Notes: a model not told the origin generated them from the letters alone. A stretch of 64,000 nucleotides of DNA from Kitasatospora sp. NBC_01266 (GCF_036242395.1 NZ_CP108458.1:2108001-2172000); one strand, 5' to 3'; positions 34,549 through 42,499 are shown, counted from the stretch's first letter. Translations and numbers: made by a program.

Positions 34549-34640
34549 CTATCGAACACGCGAACGTTTCCATAGGGCATGACGAACAGCCCGTCGCTCG
34601 CTTTATCGTATTTTCATGCCGATACTGCGTGCTGTCAGCG

Positions 34641-34705
34641 CCCATCCAATCGGCATATGCCAACCCATCGAACATTTGCATCGCCCAGGGGCCAGCCGCT
34701 AGGTT
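34641..34705 (+). promoter_or_regulatory. Promoter and possible SARP site of the small peptide gene
   Basis: TTGCAT (34676-34681) and TAGGTT (34700-34705) are separated by 18 bases. Just upstream are two direct repeats CCCATC(C/G)AA at 34641-34649 and 34664-34672, period 23, flanking a perfect palindrome GGCATATGCC (34652-34661). SARPs bind direct repeats about 11 or 22 bp apart next to the -35 box, so this is a plausible target of the upstream regulator. Confidence 0.5.
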
Positions 34706-34769
34706 CTCACTCATCTGAGGATCAGTCAGCTCCCAGATCTCGGTAGAGCCATCCCCTGGAGAGCAACAA

Positions 34770-34979
34770 GTGAAAGCCCTCTCGCGCGCCATTGCCCCGT
34801 TCATCCTGATCGGAGCAGTGGCCGCAGGCAGCACAGCCGTCATATCCGCGACGGAAAGCGGCGCGACCGCACACCCTTCGACAGTGGCCGTGGCCGGATC
34901 CGCGGACTTGGCCATGGCTCCGGCCTTCTCCATCGAAGCCAGCTGGGCCTCGCCCTGCTCCGACTCGTTCTGGATGTGA
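34770..34979 (+). CDS. 69-residue putative secreted peptide downstream of the SARP gene
   Basis: The GTG start has GGAGAG seven bases upstream. The product begins with two positive charges and a hydrophobic core (MKALSRAIAPFILIGAVAAG), a clear Sec-type signal, with possible cleavage near ATAH35. The remainder is short, weakly charged and ends in an aromatic, Cys-containing tail, SWASPCSDSFWM. It has its own promoter and a perfect terminator, so it is a monocistronic unit. It holds the place that afsS holds behind afsR, but AfsS is not known as a secreted protein. A signalling peptide or a small extracytoplasmic factor is possible. No family is recognised. Confidence 0.6.
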   Translation: MKALSRAIAPFILIGAVAAGSTAVISATESGATAHPSTVAVAGSADLAMAPAFSIEASWASPCSDSFWM

Positions 34980-34984
34980 CGACA

Positions 34985-35017
34985 GAGTCCCTCCCGCACC
35001 TCGTGCGGGAGGGACTC
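34985..35017. terminator. Perfect hairpin terminator after the peptide gene
   Basis: A 15-bp stem without mismatch (34985-34999 with 35003-35017) and a CTC loop, starting six bases after the stop codon. It also separates the convergent DUF397 gene. Confidence 0.85.
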
Positions 35018-35057
35018 GTCTCATCCGGGGGCTTGCCCGCAGCGGGGCGACCCAGCG

Positions 35058-35270
35058 TCAGCTTCCTGCTTCGAACTCCCCCGCCCGAACGCCCGCCACG
35101 AACGCCCGCCACGCGTCGGCCGGAAAGGTCAGCGCGAGGCCGCCCTTATCCTTGCTGTCCCGCACCGGCATCAGGCCGCGGAAGCCATCCGCGACCTCGA
35201 CGCAGTTGTTCGTGGAGCCGCTGTAGCTGGACTTCCGCCAGCCGGCCGTGTGGAGATCAGAGGTGTGCAT
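35058..35270 (-). CDS. DUF397 domain protein
   Basis: This 70-residue protein has the classic start AGWRKSSYSGSTNNCVEVAD, then VRDSKDKGG and LTFPADAWRAFVAGVRAGEF. DUF397 proteins are abundant in streptomycetes and are almost always coupled to an XRE/DUF5753 regulator, some in BldB/WhiJ-like developmental systems. Here the partner upstream is only a C-terminal fragment (35257-35391) that still overlaps this ATG in the usual way. The gene is therefore an orphan whose regulator was lost, unless another copy acts in trans. Confidence 0.9.
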   Translation of the reverse strand: MHTSDLHTAGWRKSSYSGSTNNCVEVADGFRGLMPVRDSKDKGGLALTFPADAWRAFVAGVRAGEFEAGS

Positions 35271-35391
35271 CAGTTGGACCCTTCAACCCTTCCATTATTT
35301 CGCGCATCATGCGACGGCTCGCACTCGCGTTGAGCGCAGCGGACCGCAGGTTCTCGAAGACCGTGCGGTATCTTTCGGCACGCTCCGGGTG
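35257..35391 (-). pseudogene. C-terminal remnant of an XRE/DUF5753 regulator
   Basis: About 44 codons read ERAERYRTVFENLRSAALNA, then SRRMMREIMEGLKGPTDAHL and stop, overlapping the DUF397 start. This is the normal C-terminus of XRE/DUF5753 regulators. Homology ends directly at the stop codon of the amidohydrolase gene (35392-35394), in the same frame, so the rest was replaced when that gene came to lie here. Confidence 0.65.
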
Positions 35392-36438
35392 TCACGCGAC
35401 CACCCGCCCGCGCAGGATGACGCGGCTCGGGTGGGCCAGCGCCGTCGGGTCGAGGGTCGGGTCGGTGTCGTAGGCGACGAGGTCGGCCGGCGCCCCGTCG
35501 GCCAGGCCCGGGAGGCCGAGCCAGGAGCGGGCTGCCCAGGATGCCGCGCCCAGTGCCGCCTGGGCGGGCAGGCCGGCGCGGATCAGCCAGGCGACCTCCG
35601 TGCTGACGGTGCCGCACGGGAGGCTGTCGGTGCCGGCCAGCACGGTGACGCCGGCTTCGTGGGCGGCCCGGACGTTGGGCAGCATGCCTGCCCAGCCGGC
35701 CAGCCAGGCATCCCGCGCGGCGCTCGGCTCCCCGGCCCGGCGGCGGTCGGCGCCGGCGCCGAAGACGCTGAGGGTCGGGACGAACGCGGTTCCCTGAGCG
35801 GCCATCCGGTCGATCAGGTCGGGGTCCAGGTGCATGCCGTGCTCCAGGCTGTCGGCACCGGCCAGCACGGCGTTGCGGCTGCCCTCGGCGGTCTGGCAGT
35901 GCACGGCGACCCGGCCGCCGATCGCGTGCACGGCCCGCACCACGGCGGTGAGGATCTCCAGTGGCACCGCCGGCTCACCGTGCTTCCAGTCGCCGATCAC
36001 CTTGCACCAGCCCGAGGACGACCTGGCTTCCTCCACGGCGGCCCGCACCAGGTCGGCCTCGCTCACGTCGCGGCCGAACCCGGGGAAGAACCGGCCGGGG
36101 GTGGCCAGCCAGCGTCCGGCCGAGCGGACCCGGGGCAGTGCCGGATCCTGGTCCACCCAGGCCGGAATCCGGGCCGCCGAGCCGGGCGTCCGGACCAGCA
36201 GCACCCCGGCGTCGCGGTGGTCGGTCAGCTGCCGGCGGAGCACCTCGTCGCTGAACGGGAGGTCGCGGCTCTCGGTGCCCGGATGGGTGTGCACGTCGAC
36301 CAGCCCGGGGAGCAACCAGCTACCGTCGACCACGAGTTCCGCGCCCGGCACCGGATCGGTGCGCAGGCGGTCCCCGTCGATCCAGAACGTCCGTCGCTCC
36401 CGTTCCGGGAGCACCACACCTCGCACCTGGAGTACCAC
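35392..36438 (-). CDS. Amidohydrolase family protein
   Basis: This 348-residue metal-dependent hydrolase has metal ligands as in imidazolonepropionase-like members: HTH in LVDVHTHPG, a Lys in WCKVIGDWK, His in VAVHCQ and DSLEHGMHLD, and Asp in LAGTDSLPCG. N- and C-terminal beta segments (VLPERERRTFWIDGDRL and ILRGRVVA) form the usual sandwich. The GTG start lacks a strong ribosome site. The substrate is unknown; this group includes dipeptidases, lactonases and imidazolone hydrolases. The gene ends exactly where an XRE regulator fragment begins, which marks a recombination junction. Confidence 0.85.
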   Translation of the reverse strand: MVLQVRGVVLPERERRTFWIDGDRLRTDPVPGAELVVDGSWLLPGLVDVHTHPGTESRDLPFSDEVLRRQLTDHRDAGVLLVRTPGSAARIPAWVDQDPALPRVRSAGRWLATPGRFFPGFGRDVSEADLVRAAVEEARSSSGWCKVIGDWKHGEPAVPLEILTAVVRAVHAIGGRVAVHCQTAEGSRNAVLAGADSLEHGMHLDPDLIDRMAAQGTAFVPTLSVFGAGADRRRAGEPSAARDAWLAGWAGMLPNVRAAHEAGVTVLAGTDSLPCGTVSTEVAWLIRAGLPAQAALGAASWAARSWLGLPGLADGAPADLVAYDTDPTLDPTALAHPSRVILRGRVVA

Positions 36439-36623
36439 CCGGCCACCGCCCCCGAACCCACGTGCACGTCATCGGCTGATCCGTCGATCCTACGGGCTGC
36501 TCGGCAGTGGCGGTCTGCCGTGGCGGCGACAGCGGAGTCCCGCGTGTCGGGCGGGCCCGGGGGATGATCCGGGACCAACCTGGAAGGTACGGGAGAAACC
36601 GGAGAACAGTGCGAGGAGTCGCG

Positions 36624-37103
36624 ATGACCAGCAAAGGCTTCACCACCTGCCTGTGGTTCGACGGCCAGGCCGAGGAGGCGGCGAACTACTACCTGTCGAT
36701 CTTCAAGAACTCGAAACTCGGCCGGATCGGCCGCTACACCGAGGCGGGCCCCGGTCCGGCCGGCGACGTGCTGGCGGTCGAGTTCGAGCTCAACGGGCAG
36801 AAGTTCGTCGGGCTGAACGGCGGACCGCAGTACACGTTCAACCCGGCGATCTCGTTCCAGATCAGCTGTGCCGACCAGGCCGAGCTGGACTACTACTGGG
36901 ACCGGCTGACCGACGGCGGCCAGCCGGTGGCCTGCGGCTGGGTGACCGACCGCTACGGGGTGTCCTGGCAGGTGGTCCCGGAGATGCTGATCGGCCTGAT
37001 CAGCGACCCCGACCCGGCGAAGGCCGAGCGGACCACCGCCGCGATGCTCTCGATGGTCAAGCTCGACATCGCCGCGCTCAAGCGGGCCCACGCGGGCGAC
37101 TGA
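36624..37103 (+). CDS. VOC-family protein (PhnB/3-demethylubiquinone-methyltransferase-like)
   Basis: This 159-residue protein has the pattern TTCLWFDGQAEEAANYYLSIF, FVGLNGGPQYTFNPAISFQI and CGWVTDRYGVSWQVVP. These are typical of the PhnB-like branch of the vicinal-oxygen-chelate fold. Despite older names, this branch is of unknown function and probably binds a metal or small molecule. GAGGAG precedes the ATG at 36624. It is divergent from the amidohydrolase, with about 185 bases between them in which I see no clear operator. Confidence 0.88.
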   Translation: MTSKGFTTCLWFDGQAEEAANYYLSIFKNSKLGRIGRYTEAGPGPAGDVLAVEFELNGQKFVGLNGGPQYTFNPAISFQISCADQAELDYYWDRLTDGGQPVACGWVTDRYGVSWQVVPEMLIGLISDPDPAKAERTTAAMLSMVKLDIAALKRAHAGD

Positions 37104-37256
37104 CGCGCGGGCGGCTGAGCGGCGGGAATCCGAACACCGAGGAGCCGTCGGGCAGTTGGTTCGCACCAGTGCCCGGCGGCTGCTCGACGGCTGCTCGACC
37201 ACAGAAAAGCGCCGGAACCCCTGGCGTGGAGTTCGGCGCTTCGTTTAGAGTCGCTC

Positions 37257-37298
37257 TTTCGGGAACTTCTGACGGACCATCAAAACCCTTTCCCGAAA
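37257..37298. promoter_or_regulatory. Inverted repeat upstream of the helicase gene
   Basis: TTTCGGGAA (37257-37265) and TTCCCGAAA (37290-37298), perfect 9-bp arms with a 24-base spacer. They end 26 bases before the TTG start and lie in a less GC-rich stretch. The 220-base gap after the VOC gene also holds two copies of GGCTGCTCGAC in tandem (near 37180). Confidence 0.45.
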
Positions 37299-37324
37299 AA
37301 CATTTTAGCGCCCGGGGGGCCGAA

Positions 37325-39562
37325 TTGTCAATCCGTGAAATCGATGTCGAGCAGGCCTGTGTCGACCGGCTCTACGCCTGCCTGGACGACCTCCGGGCCC
37401 GCGTCGGCGACCGGCTCGGCCGGACGTTGGCGCAGCTCGGCAGCGGTCATCAGGCACTGGTCGAGCGCGAGACCGCAGCCGCCGAGTACGCCGAGCAGTT
37501 GGCCCGGCTCAACGCGGTGGAAAGCGGCCTCTGTTTCGGACGGCTCGATCTGATGGACGGTCAGATACACCGCATCGGCCGCCTCGGACTGCGGGCGGAG
37601 AATTCCGGTGAACCACTGCTGATCGACTGGCGGGCCCCCGCCGCGCGGCCGTTCTACGTGGCCACCGGAATCGTGCCGGAAGGCGTCCGGCGGCGCCGGC
37701 ATCTGAGCACGGACGGGCGGCGGGTGGTCGACCTACAGGACGAACTGCTGGAACTGACGGACCATCAGGAGCATGGAGAGCTGACCGGCGAGGCCGCGTT
37801 GCTCGCCGCGCTCAACGCGAGCCGGACCGGGCGGATGAGCGACATCGTGGCGACCATCCAGGGCGAGCAGGACCGGATCATCCGCGCCGACCATCGTGGC
37901 GTTCTGGTGGTGCAGGGCGGCCCGGGTACCGGCAAGACCGCCGTCGCGCTGCACCGGGCCGCCTACCTGCTCTACACCCGGCGCGCGCAGTTGGCCAAGC
38001 AGGTGGTGCTGATCGTCGGCCCGAACGCCGCCTTCCTGCGCTACATCGACCAGGTGCTGCCCTCGCTCGGCGAGACGGGTGTGCGGCTGGCGACGATCGG
38101 CGAGCTGTTCCCCGGGGTCGCCGCCGAGCGGGCGGAGCCGGCCCGGACCACCGAGGTCAAGGGCCGGGCGGCGATGGCGCGGGTGATCGCCGCCGCCGTG
38201 CGCGACCGGCAGTGGGTGCCGGGCTGGGAGCCCGAGGAGACCTTGCTCGTCGAGTACGAGGGCGAGGTGCTGCGGCTGGCCCGACCCGTCTGCGCGGGCG
38301 CGCGGGAGGCGGCCCGGTCCGCCGGCCTGACCCACAACCAGGCCCGGCCGATCGTCGAGCAGCGGATCGTGGCCGCGCTGGCCGAGCAGTACGCCGAGCT
38401 GATCGGGACCGACCCGCTGGGCGGCGAGAACCTGCTGGACGCGGGCAGCCTGGCCGCGATCCGGCAGGAGCTGCGGGCGAGCCCCGGGGTGCGGGCGGCG
38501 CTCGACCGGCTCTGGCCCAGGCTCACCCCGCAGCGGCTGCTGACCGAGCTGTTCGCCTCCCCGGGCCGCCTCGCCACCGCGGCGCCGCAGCTGTCGGCGG
38601 TCGAGCGGCAGGCCCTGCTGCGCGCGCCCGGCGGGGGCTGGAGCCAGGCGGACGTCCCGCTGCTCGACGAGGCCGCCGAGTTGCTCGGACCCGACGAGGA
38701 GCGGCGGCAGGCGCGGCGGGCGGACACCGAGCGCGCGCGGCAACGGCGGCTGGCGTATGCGCAGGAGGCGCTGGACGTGGCGTACGGCTCGCGCTCGGTG
38801 GACCTGGAGGACGGCGAGGAAGCTGAACTGCTCTCCGCCTACGACCTGGTGGACGCCGACCGGCTGGCCGAGCGGCAGCAATGGCGGGACCCCCGCACCG
38901 CCGCCGAGCGGGCGGCGGCCGACCGTGCCTGGGCGTACGGCCACCTGATCGTGGACGAGGCGCAGGAGTTGTCCGCGATGGACTGGCGCATGCTGATGCG
39001 CCGCTGCCCGAGCCGCTCGATGACCCTGGTCGGGGACGTCGCGCAGACCGGCGCGCCCGGCGGCGCCGACTCCTGGGCGGAGGCGCTCGATCCGTACCTG
39101 GCGGGCCGCTGGCGACTGGCCCGGCTGGACGTCAACTACCGTACGCCGGCCGAGATCGCGGCGGTGGCGGCGGACGTGCTGGCAGCGCTCGATGCCGGCT
39201 CGGCGGCGCCGAGCGCGGTCCGGGAGACCGGCGTGCGGCCGTGGCACGCGCCGGAGGAGGCGCTGCCCCGACTGGTCGCGCAGGAGACGGCGGCGGTCGG
39301 CGAGGGCTCGCTGGCGGTCATCGCGCCCACGGCGGACGCCGCCACCCTGGCGCAGCTCGGGCTGCCGGCGCTCAGCGTCCAGCGGGCCAAGGGGCTGGAG
39401 TTCGACTCGGTGATCGTGCTCGACCCGGCCGGCATCGTCGCCGAGTCGCCGCGCGGGCTGAGCGACCTCTACGTCGCGCTGACCCGGGCCACCCAGCGCC
39501 TGGGGGTGGTGCACCCGGGCGAACTGCCCGCGCCGCTGCGGGCGGAGCGGTTCGACCGCTGA
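37325..39562 (+). CDS. helD: HelD-like helicase / RNA-polymerase-recycling ATPase
   Basis: This 745-residue UvrD/Rep-like ATPase of the HelD group has an N-terminal coiled region with LGRTLAQLGSGHQALVERET and the RAPAARPFYVA motif. Motif I is QGGPGTGKTAVALHRAAYLL, motif II LIVDEAQELSAMDW, motif III LVGDVAQTGAPGG, then DVNYRTPAEI, VQRAKGLEFDSVIVLDP and the C-terminal YVALTRATQRL. HelD proteins bind RNA polymerase and free stalled complexes; one actinobacterial group (HelR) gives rifamycin tolerance. The TTG start has GGGGGG five bases upstream and is where family proteins begin. I see no rifamycin-associated element in its promoter. Confidence 0.85.
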   Translation: MSIREIDVEQACVDRLYACLDDLRARVGDRLGRTLAQLGSGHQALVERETAAAEYAEQLARLNAVESGLCFGRLDLMDGQIHRIGRLGLRAENSGEPLLIDWRAPAARPFYVATGIVPEGVRRRRHLSTDGRRVVDLQDELLELTDHQEHGELTGEAALLAALNASRTGRMSDIVATIQGEQDRIIRADHRGVLVVQGGPGTGKTAVALHRAAYLLYTRRAQLAKQVVLIVGPNAAFLRYIDQVLPSLGETGVRLATIGELFPGVAAERAEPARTTEVKGRAAMARVIAAAVRDRQWVPGWEPEETLLVEYEGEVLRLARPVCAGAREAARSAGLTHNQARPIVEQRIVAALAEQYAELIGTDPLGGENLLDAGSLAAIRQELRASPGVRAALDRLWPRLTPQRLLTELFASPGRLATAAPQLSAVERQALLRAPGGGWSQADVPLLDEAAELLGPDEERRQARRADTERARQRRLAYAQEALDVAYGSRSVDLEDGEEAELLSAYDLVDADRLAERQQWRDPRTAAERAAADRAWAYGHLIVDEAQELSAMDWRMLMRRCPSRSMTLVGDVAQTGAPGGADSWAEALDPYLAGRWRLARLDVNYRTPAEIAAVAADVLAALDAGSAAPSAVRETGVRPWHAPEEALPRLVAQETAAVGEGSLAVIAPTADAATLAQLGLPALSVQRAKGLEFDSVIVLDPAGIVAESPRGLSDLYVALTRATQRLGVVHPGELPAPLRAERFDR

Positions 39563-39624
39563 CTCCGCTCGCGCCGAGCGCCGACCGAGTACGCCACCGT
39601 CACAGCTCTTCCCTGGCCGGCTGT

Positions 39625-41079
39625 CTACTCGCCGGCTGCCGAAGCCGACGCCACCGATGCGGAGACCACCGAAGCGGACACCACCGAGGCCGACACCGCC
39701 GCCACACCCCGCCGCCCCCACCCGAGGTGGTTGAAGAGCAGGTTGAGCGTGACCGCCGCCAGGCAGCCCGCCGAGATGCCCGAGCCCAGGACGGTCGCGA
39801 GTTGCTGCGGGAAGGCGTGGTAGAAGCCCGGGTAGGCGATCGGGAAGATGCCGAAGGCCAGGCCCACCGCCACGATCAGCGCGTTCGGGCCCGCCGACAG
39901 GTCGGCCTTGCCCAGCGTCCGCAGGCCCGCCACCGCGACCGAGCCGAAGAGCACTACGCCCGCCCCGCCCAGCACCGGCTGCGGCACCAGCGAGACCAGG
40001 CCGCCGACCACCGGCAGCAGGCCCATCACGATCAGGAAGCCGCCGCCCAGGGCCACCACGAAGCGGCTGCGGATCCGGGTCAGCGCGACCAGGCCGATGT
40101 TCTGCGCGAAGGCCGAGCAGATGAAGCCGTTGAACACCGCGCCGAACGCGGTGGCCAGACCGTCCGCGCGCAGTCCGGCCGCGATGGTGCGGTCGTCGGC
40201 CGGCCGCTCGACCACCTCGCCGAGCGCGATCATGTCGGCGGTGGACTCGGTCATCGCGACCACCATCACCACCAGCATCGAGACGATCGAGGAGACCTCG
40301 AAGCGCGGCGCACCGAAGGCGAACGGATGCGGCAGCGCGAAGACCGGCAGCGCGCTGAGCGCGTGCAGGTCGACCTTGCCGAACGGGATCGCCGCCAGGG
40401 TCCCCGCCAGCAGGCCGAAGAGGATCGCGATCCGCTGCGCGAAGCCGCGCAGGAAGCGGTTGAAGAGCAGCACCGCGAGCAGCGTGAACGCCGCCAGGCC
40501 CAGGTCGCTCGGCGAACCGTAGCTGCGCGCCTGCGCGTTGCCGCCCTGCGCCCAGTTGCCCGCCACCGGCAGCAGTGAGACGCCGATCAGGGTGATCACC
40601 GTCCCGCTGACCACCGGCGGAAAGAATCTGACCAGGCGACAGAAGAGCGGCGCCGCCAGGAAGCAGCACAGGCCGGCCACCAGGGTGGAGCCGAAGATCA
40701 GCGGCAGTGCGGCGCCCTTCTTCGCCGCCACCACGGCCAGCACCGGCGAGACGGTGGCGAACGACACCCCGTTGACGAAGGGCAGTCGGGAGCCGATCCG
40801 CCAGACGCCGAGGGTCTGCAGCAGGGTGGCGATGCCCGCGATGAACAGGGCCGCCGCCAGCAGCGTGGTCAGCTGCGCGGGGTTCAGGCCGACCGCCCCG
40901 CCGATGATCAGCGGCGGGGCGGCGACCCCGGCATACATGCTGGCCACGTGCTGCAGGGCGACCGCCGACATCCGGCCGGGCGGCAGCAGCTCGTCCACCG
41001 GGTGGACGGCCGCGCCGGCCCGGCGGTCGGCGTCGAGCTGCTCGGGGTCCGGTTGGAGCGCAAGGTCCTGACGAGCCAC
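39625..41079 (-). CDS. NCS2-family nucleobase permease (uracil/xanthine type)
   Basis: This 484-residue protein has about 14 transmembrane segments. NCS2 landmarks are QHVASMYAGVAAPPLIIGGAVG, the signature-like AMTESTADMIALGE with the substrate-binding Glu, and QNIGLVALTRIRSR. These fit the xanthine/uric-acid branch of the symporters. The GTG start has GGAGGG eight bases upstream; the frame is open further upstream but that part is leader. The C-terminal tail is a pentapeptide array (SASVV units). A consensus promoter lies about 195 bases upstream, leaving a long structured leader. Confidence 0.88.
   Translation of the reverse strand: MARQDLALQPDPEQLDADRRAGAAVHPVDELLPPGRMSAVALQHVASMYAGVAAPPLIIGGAVGLNPAQLTTLLAAALFIAGIATLLQTLGVWRIGSRLPFVNGVSFATVSPVLAVVAAKKGAALPLIFGSTLVAGLCCFLAAPLFCRLVRFFPPVVSGTVITLIGVSLLPVAGNWAQGGNAQARSYGSPSDLGLAAFTLLAVLLFNRFLRGFAQRIAILFGLLAGTLAAIPFGKVDLHALSALPVFALPHPFAFGAPRFEVSSIVSMLVVMVVAMTESTADMIALGEVVERPADDRTIAAGLRADGLATAFGAVFNGFICSAFAQNIGLVALTRIRSRFVVALGGGFLIVMGLLPVVGGLVSLVPQPVLGGAGVVLFGSVAVAGLRTLGKADLSAGPNALIVAVGLAFGIFPIAYPGFYHAFPQQLATVLGSGISAGCLAAVTLNLLFNHLGWGRRGVAAVSASVVSASVVSASVASASAAGE
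39641..39700 (-). repeat. 15-bp tandem array encoding the permease tail
   Basis: Four units of 15 bases (39641, 39656, 39671, 39686) with the plus-strand pattern GA-N-GC-N-GA-N-RCC-R-CC. They encode SASVV-like pentapeptides at the end of the permease. Confidence 0.65.
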
Positions 41080-41272
41080 GGCTGTTGTCCCTCCACATCG
41101 GATGGTGGCTTCGGGCCCGGGAACGACGACCGGAGTGCGGGACGGAGCACGGTGACGCTGGGACGACCCTGGCGGACGGCGCTGCCGTCGCCCACCGCCG
41201 ACTCCTGCGGCGAACAGGAGACCGGCCCAAGTGAAACAGAACATCCACGATGCGGAAACTTGCTTCCGCGTT
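41080..41272 (-). promoter_or_regulatory. Long structured leader of the nucleobase permease
   Basis: About 190 bases lie between the predicted transcription start and the GTG at 41079. The first hairpin is GCGGAA-N6-TTCCGC (41252-41269), directly at the 5' end. A second, GACGGC-AGC-GCCGTC, lies mid-leader. A Shine-Dalgarno ends it. The size and structure suggest post-initiation control; no known purine riboswitch core was recognised. Confidence 0.45.
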
Positions 41273-41278
41273 GGAGTG

Positions 41279-41307
41279 AATCTAGGAAGCCCGCCCTCGC
41301 TCGTCAA
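41279..41307 (-). promoter_or_regulatory. Consensus promoter of the nucleobase permease
   Basis: On the minus strand TTGACG (41302-41307), a 17-base spacer and TAGATT (41279-41284): close to the vegetative consensus. The start point would be near 41272. Confidence 0.7.
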
Positions 41308-41363
41308 TAGGTCCTGCCGGATCACCGGGTTCGCCCACCGACTCTTGGATGAACCTCCAAGGA

Positions 41364-42371
41364 TCAGTACCGCATCCCCATCGCCGCCGTCACCTCCGCG
41401 AGCGTCACCTCCGCGATCTCGTTGGCCCGGGTGTTGCCCCGCGCCAGCACCGCGCGCAGGTGGCCGCGGTCGCCCGCCAACTCGGCCCGGCGCTTGCGGA
41501 TCGGCCGCAGGTGCTCGTTCACCGCCTCGGTGACCAGTGCCTTGAGCGCGCTCGCCCCGCCGTCGCCGAGCTCCTCGGCCACCGAGTGCGGGTCCCGGCC
41601 CTGGCAGAGCGCGACCAGGCTGAGCAGGCTGGAGACCTCGGGCCGGCGCTCGGGGTCGAAGCTGATCCGGCGCTCGGGGTCGGTCTTGGCACCCCGGATC
41701 AGCCTGGCCGTCTCGTCCTCGCTCGCGCCCAGCGCGATCGCGTTGCCCCGACTCTTGCTCATCTTGCCGCCGTCGGTGCCCAGTAGCAGCGGCATCGCCG
41801 AGAGCAGCGCCTCCGGCTCCGGGAAGATCGGCGAAGCCCCGTGCGCGTAGCGGGCGTTGAACCGGCGGGCGATGGTCCGGGTGGCCTCCAGGTGGGGCAG
41901 CTGATCCTGGCCGACCGGCACCAGGTGCGCCTTGCAGAACAGGATGTCGGCGGCCTGGTGCACCGGGTAGGTCAGCATCAGGCCGCTGACCTGCGCCTGC
42001 CGGGAGTGCGCGATCTCGTCCTTGACCGTGGGGTTGCGCTGCAGTTCGGCGATGCTGACAAGGGAGAGGAAGGGCAGCAGCAGCTGGTTGAGCGCGGGCA
42101 CCGCGCTGTGCGTGAAGATCACCGCCTGCTCGGCGTCAATCCCGACGGCCAGGTAGTCCAGAATCAACCCCTCGACGCGCTCCTGGAGTTGCTCGGCCAC
42201 ATCGCGGTCGGTGAGCACCTGGTAGTCCGGGATCACCACGAACAGCTCGGCGCCCTCGGCCTGCAGGCGTACCCGGTTCTGCAACGAGCCGAAGTAGTGG
42301 CCGAGATGGAGCGGTCCGGTCGGGCGGTCGCCGGTCAGCACGCGGGGGCGGAAGGCGGGGTGGCTGGTCAT
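41364..42371 (-). CDS. trpS: Tryptophanyl-tRNA synthetase
   Basis: This 335-residue class Ic synthetase has the HIGH motif PLHLGHYFGS and the KMSKS motif GGKMSKSRGNAI. Between them are TYPVHQAADILF, VGQDQLPHLE and an intact ATP site. The ATG at 42371 has AGGAG eight bases upstream and a normal N-terminus (RPRVLTGDRPTGPLHLGHY). The gene lies behind a trpL-type attenuator, so it is induced when charged tRNA-Trp runs short. Streptomycetes can carry two TrpRS genes; in S. coelicolor the indolmycin-resistant TrpRS1 is controlled by attenuation. This copy may be such a second enzyme, but the resistance residues were not checked. Confidence 0.92.
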   Translation of the reverse strand: MTSHPAFRPRVLTGDRPTGPLHLGHYFGSLQNRVRLQAEGAELFVVIPDYQVLTDRDVAEQLQERVEGLILDYLAVGIDAEQAVIFTHSAVPALNQLLLPFLSLVSIAELQRNPTVKDEIAHSRQAQVSGLMLTYPVHQAADILFCKAHLVPVGQDQLPHLEATRTIARRFNARYAHGASPIFPEPEALLSAMPLLLGTDGGKMSKSRGNAIALGASEDETARLIRGAKTDPERRISFDPERRPEVSSLLSLVALCQGRDPHSVAEELGDGGASALKALVTEAVNEHLRPIRKRRAELAGDRGHLRAVLARGNTRANEIAEVTLAEVTAAMGMRY

Positions 42372-42441
42372 CTGGCTTCTCCTCTGCACGGGGCGGGGCG
42401 GGGAAGCCGCCCGGACGAGGGCCCGTGGGGAGCAAGCGAAA

Positions 42442-42499
42442 GGGCCGTCCGTCCGGACGGCCCAGGGCATGTCGAATGCGCGGCCGTCCTAGGACGGCC
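42442..42499 (-). promoter_or_regulatory. trp attenuator: antiterminator/terminator hairpins
   Basis: Hairpin 1:2 is GGCCGTCC-TA-GGACGGCC (42482-42499), beginning in the last codons of trpL. The terminator 3:4 is GGGCCGTCC-GGAC-GGACGGCCC (42442-42463), followed by TTTCGCTT. Arm 2 (GGACGGCC) is complementary to arm 3 (GGCCGTCC), so a ribosome stalled on the Trp codons would allow 2:3 pairing and read-through. Confidence 0.88.

Noticed and set aside
37104..37324. Rifamycin-associated element before the helicase
   Set aside because: The known GGGGCTTGC-type inverted repeat is not present; the visible repeat has different sequence.
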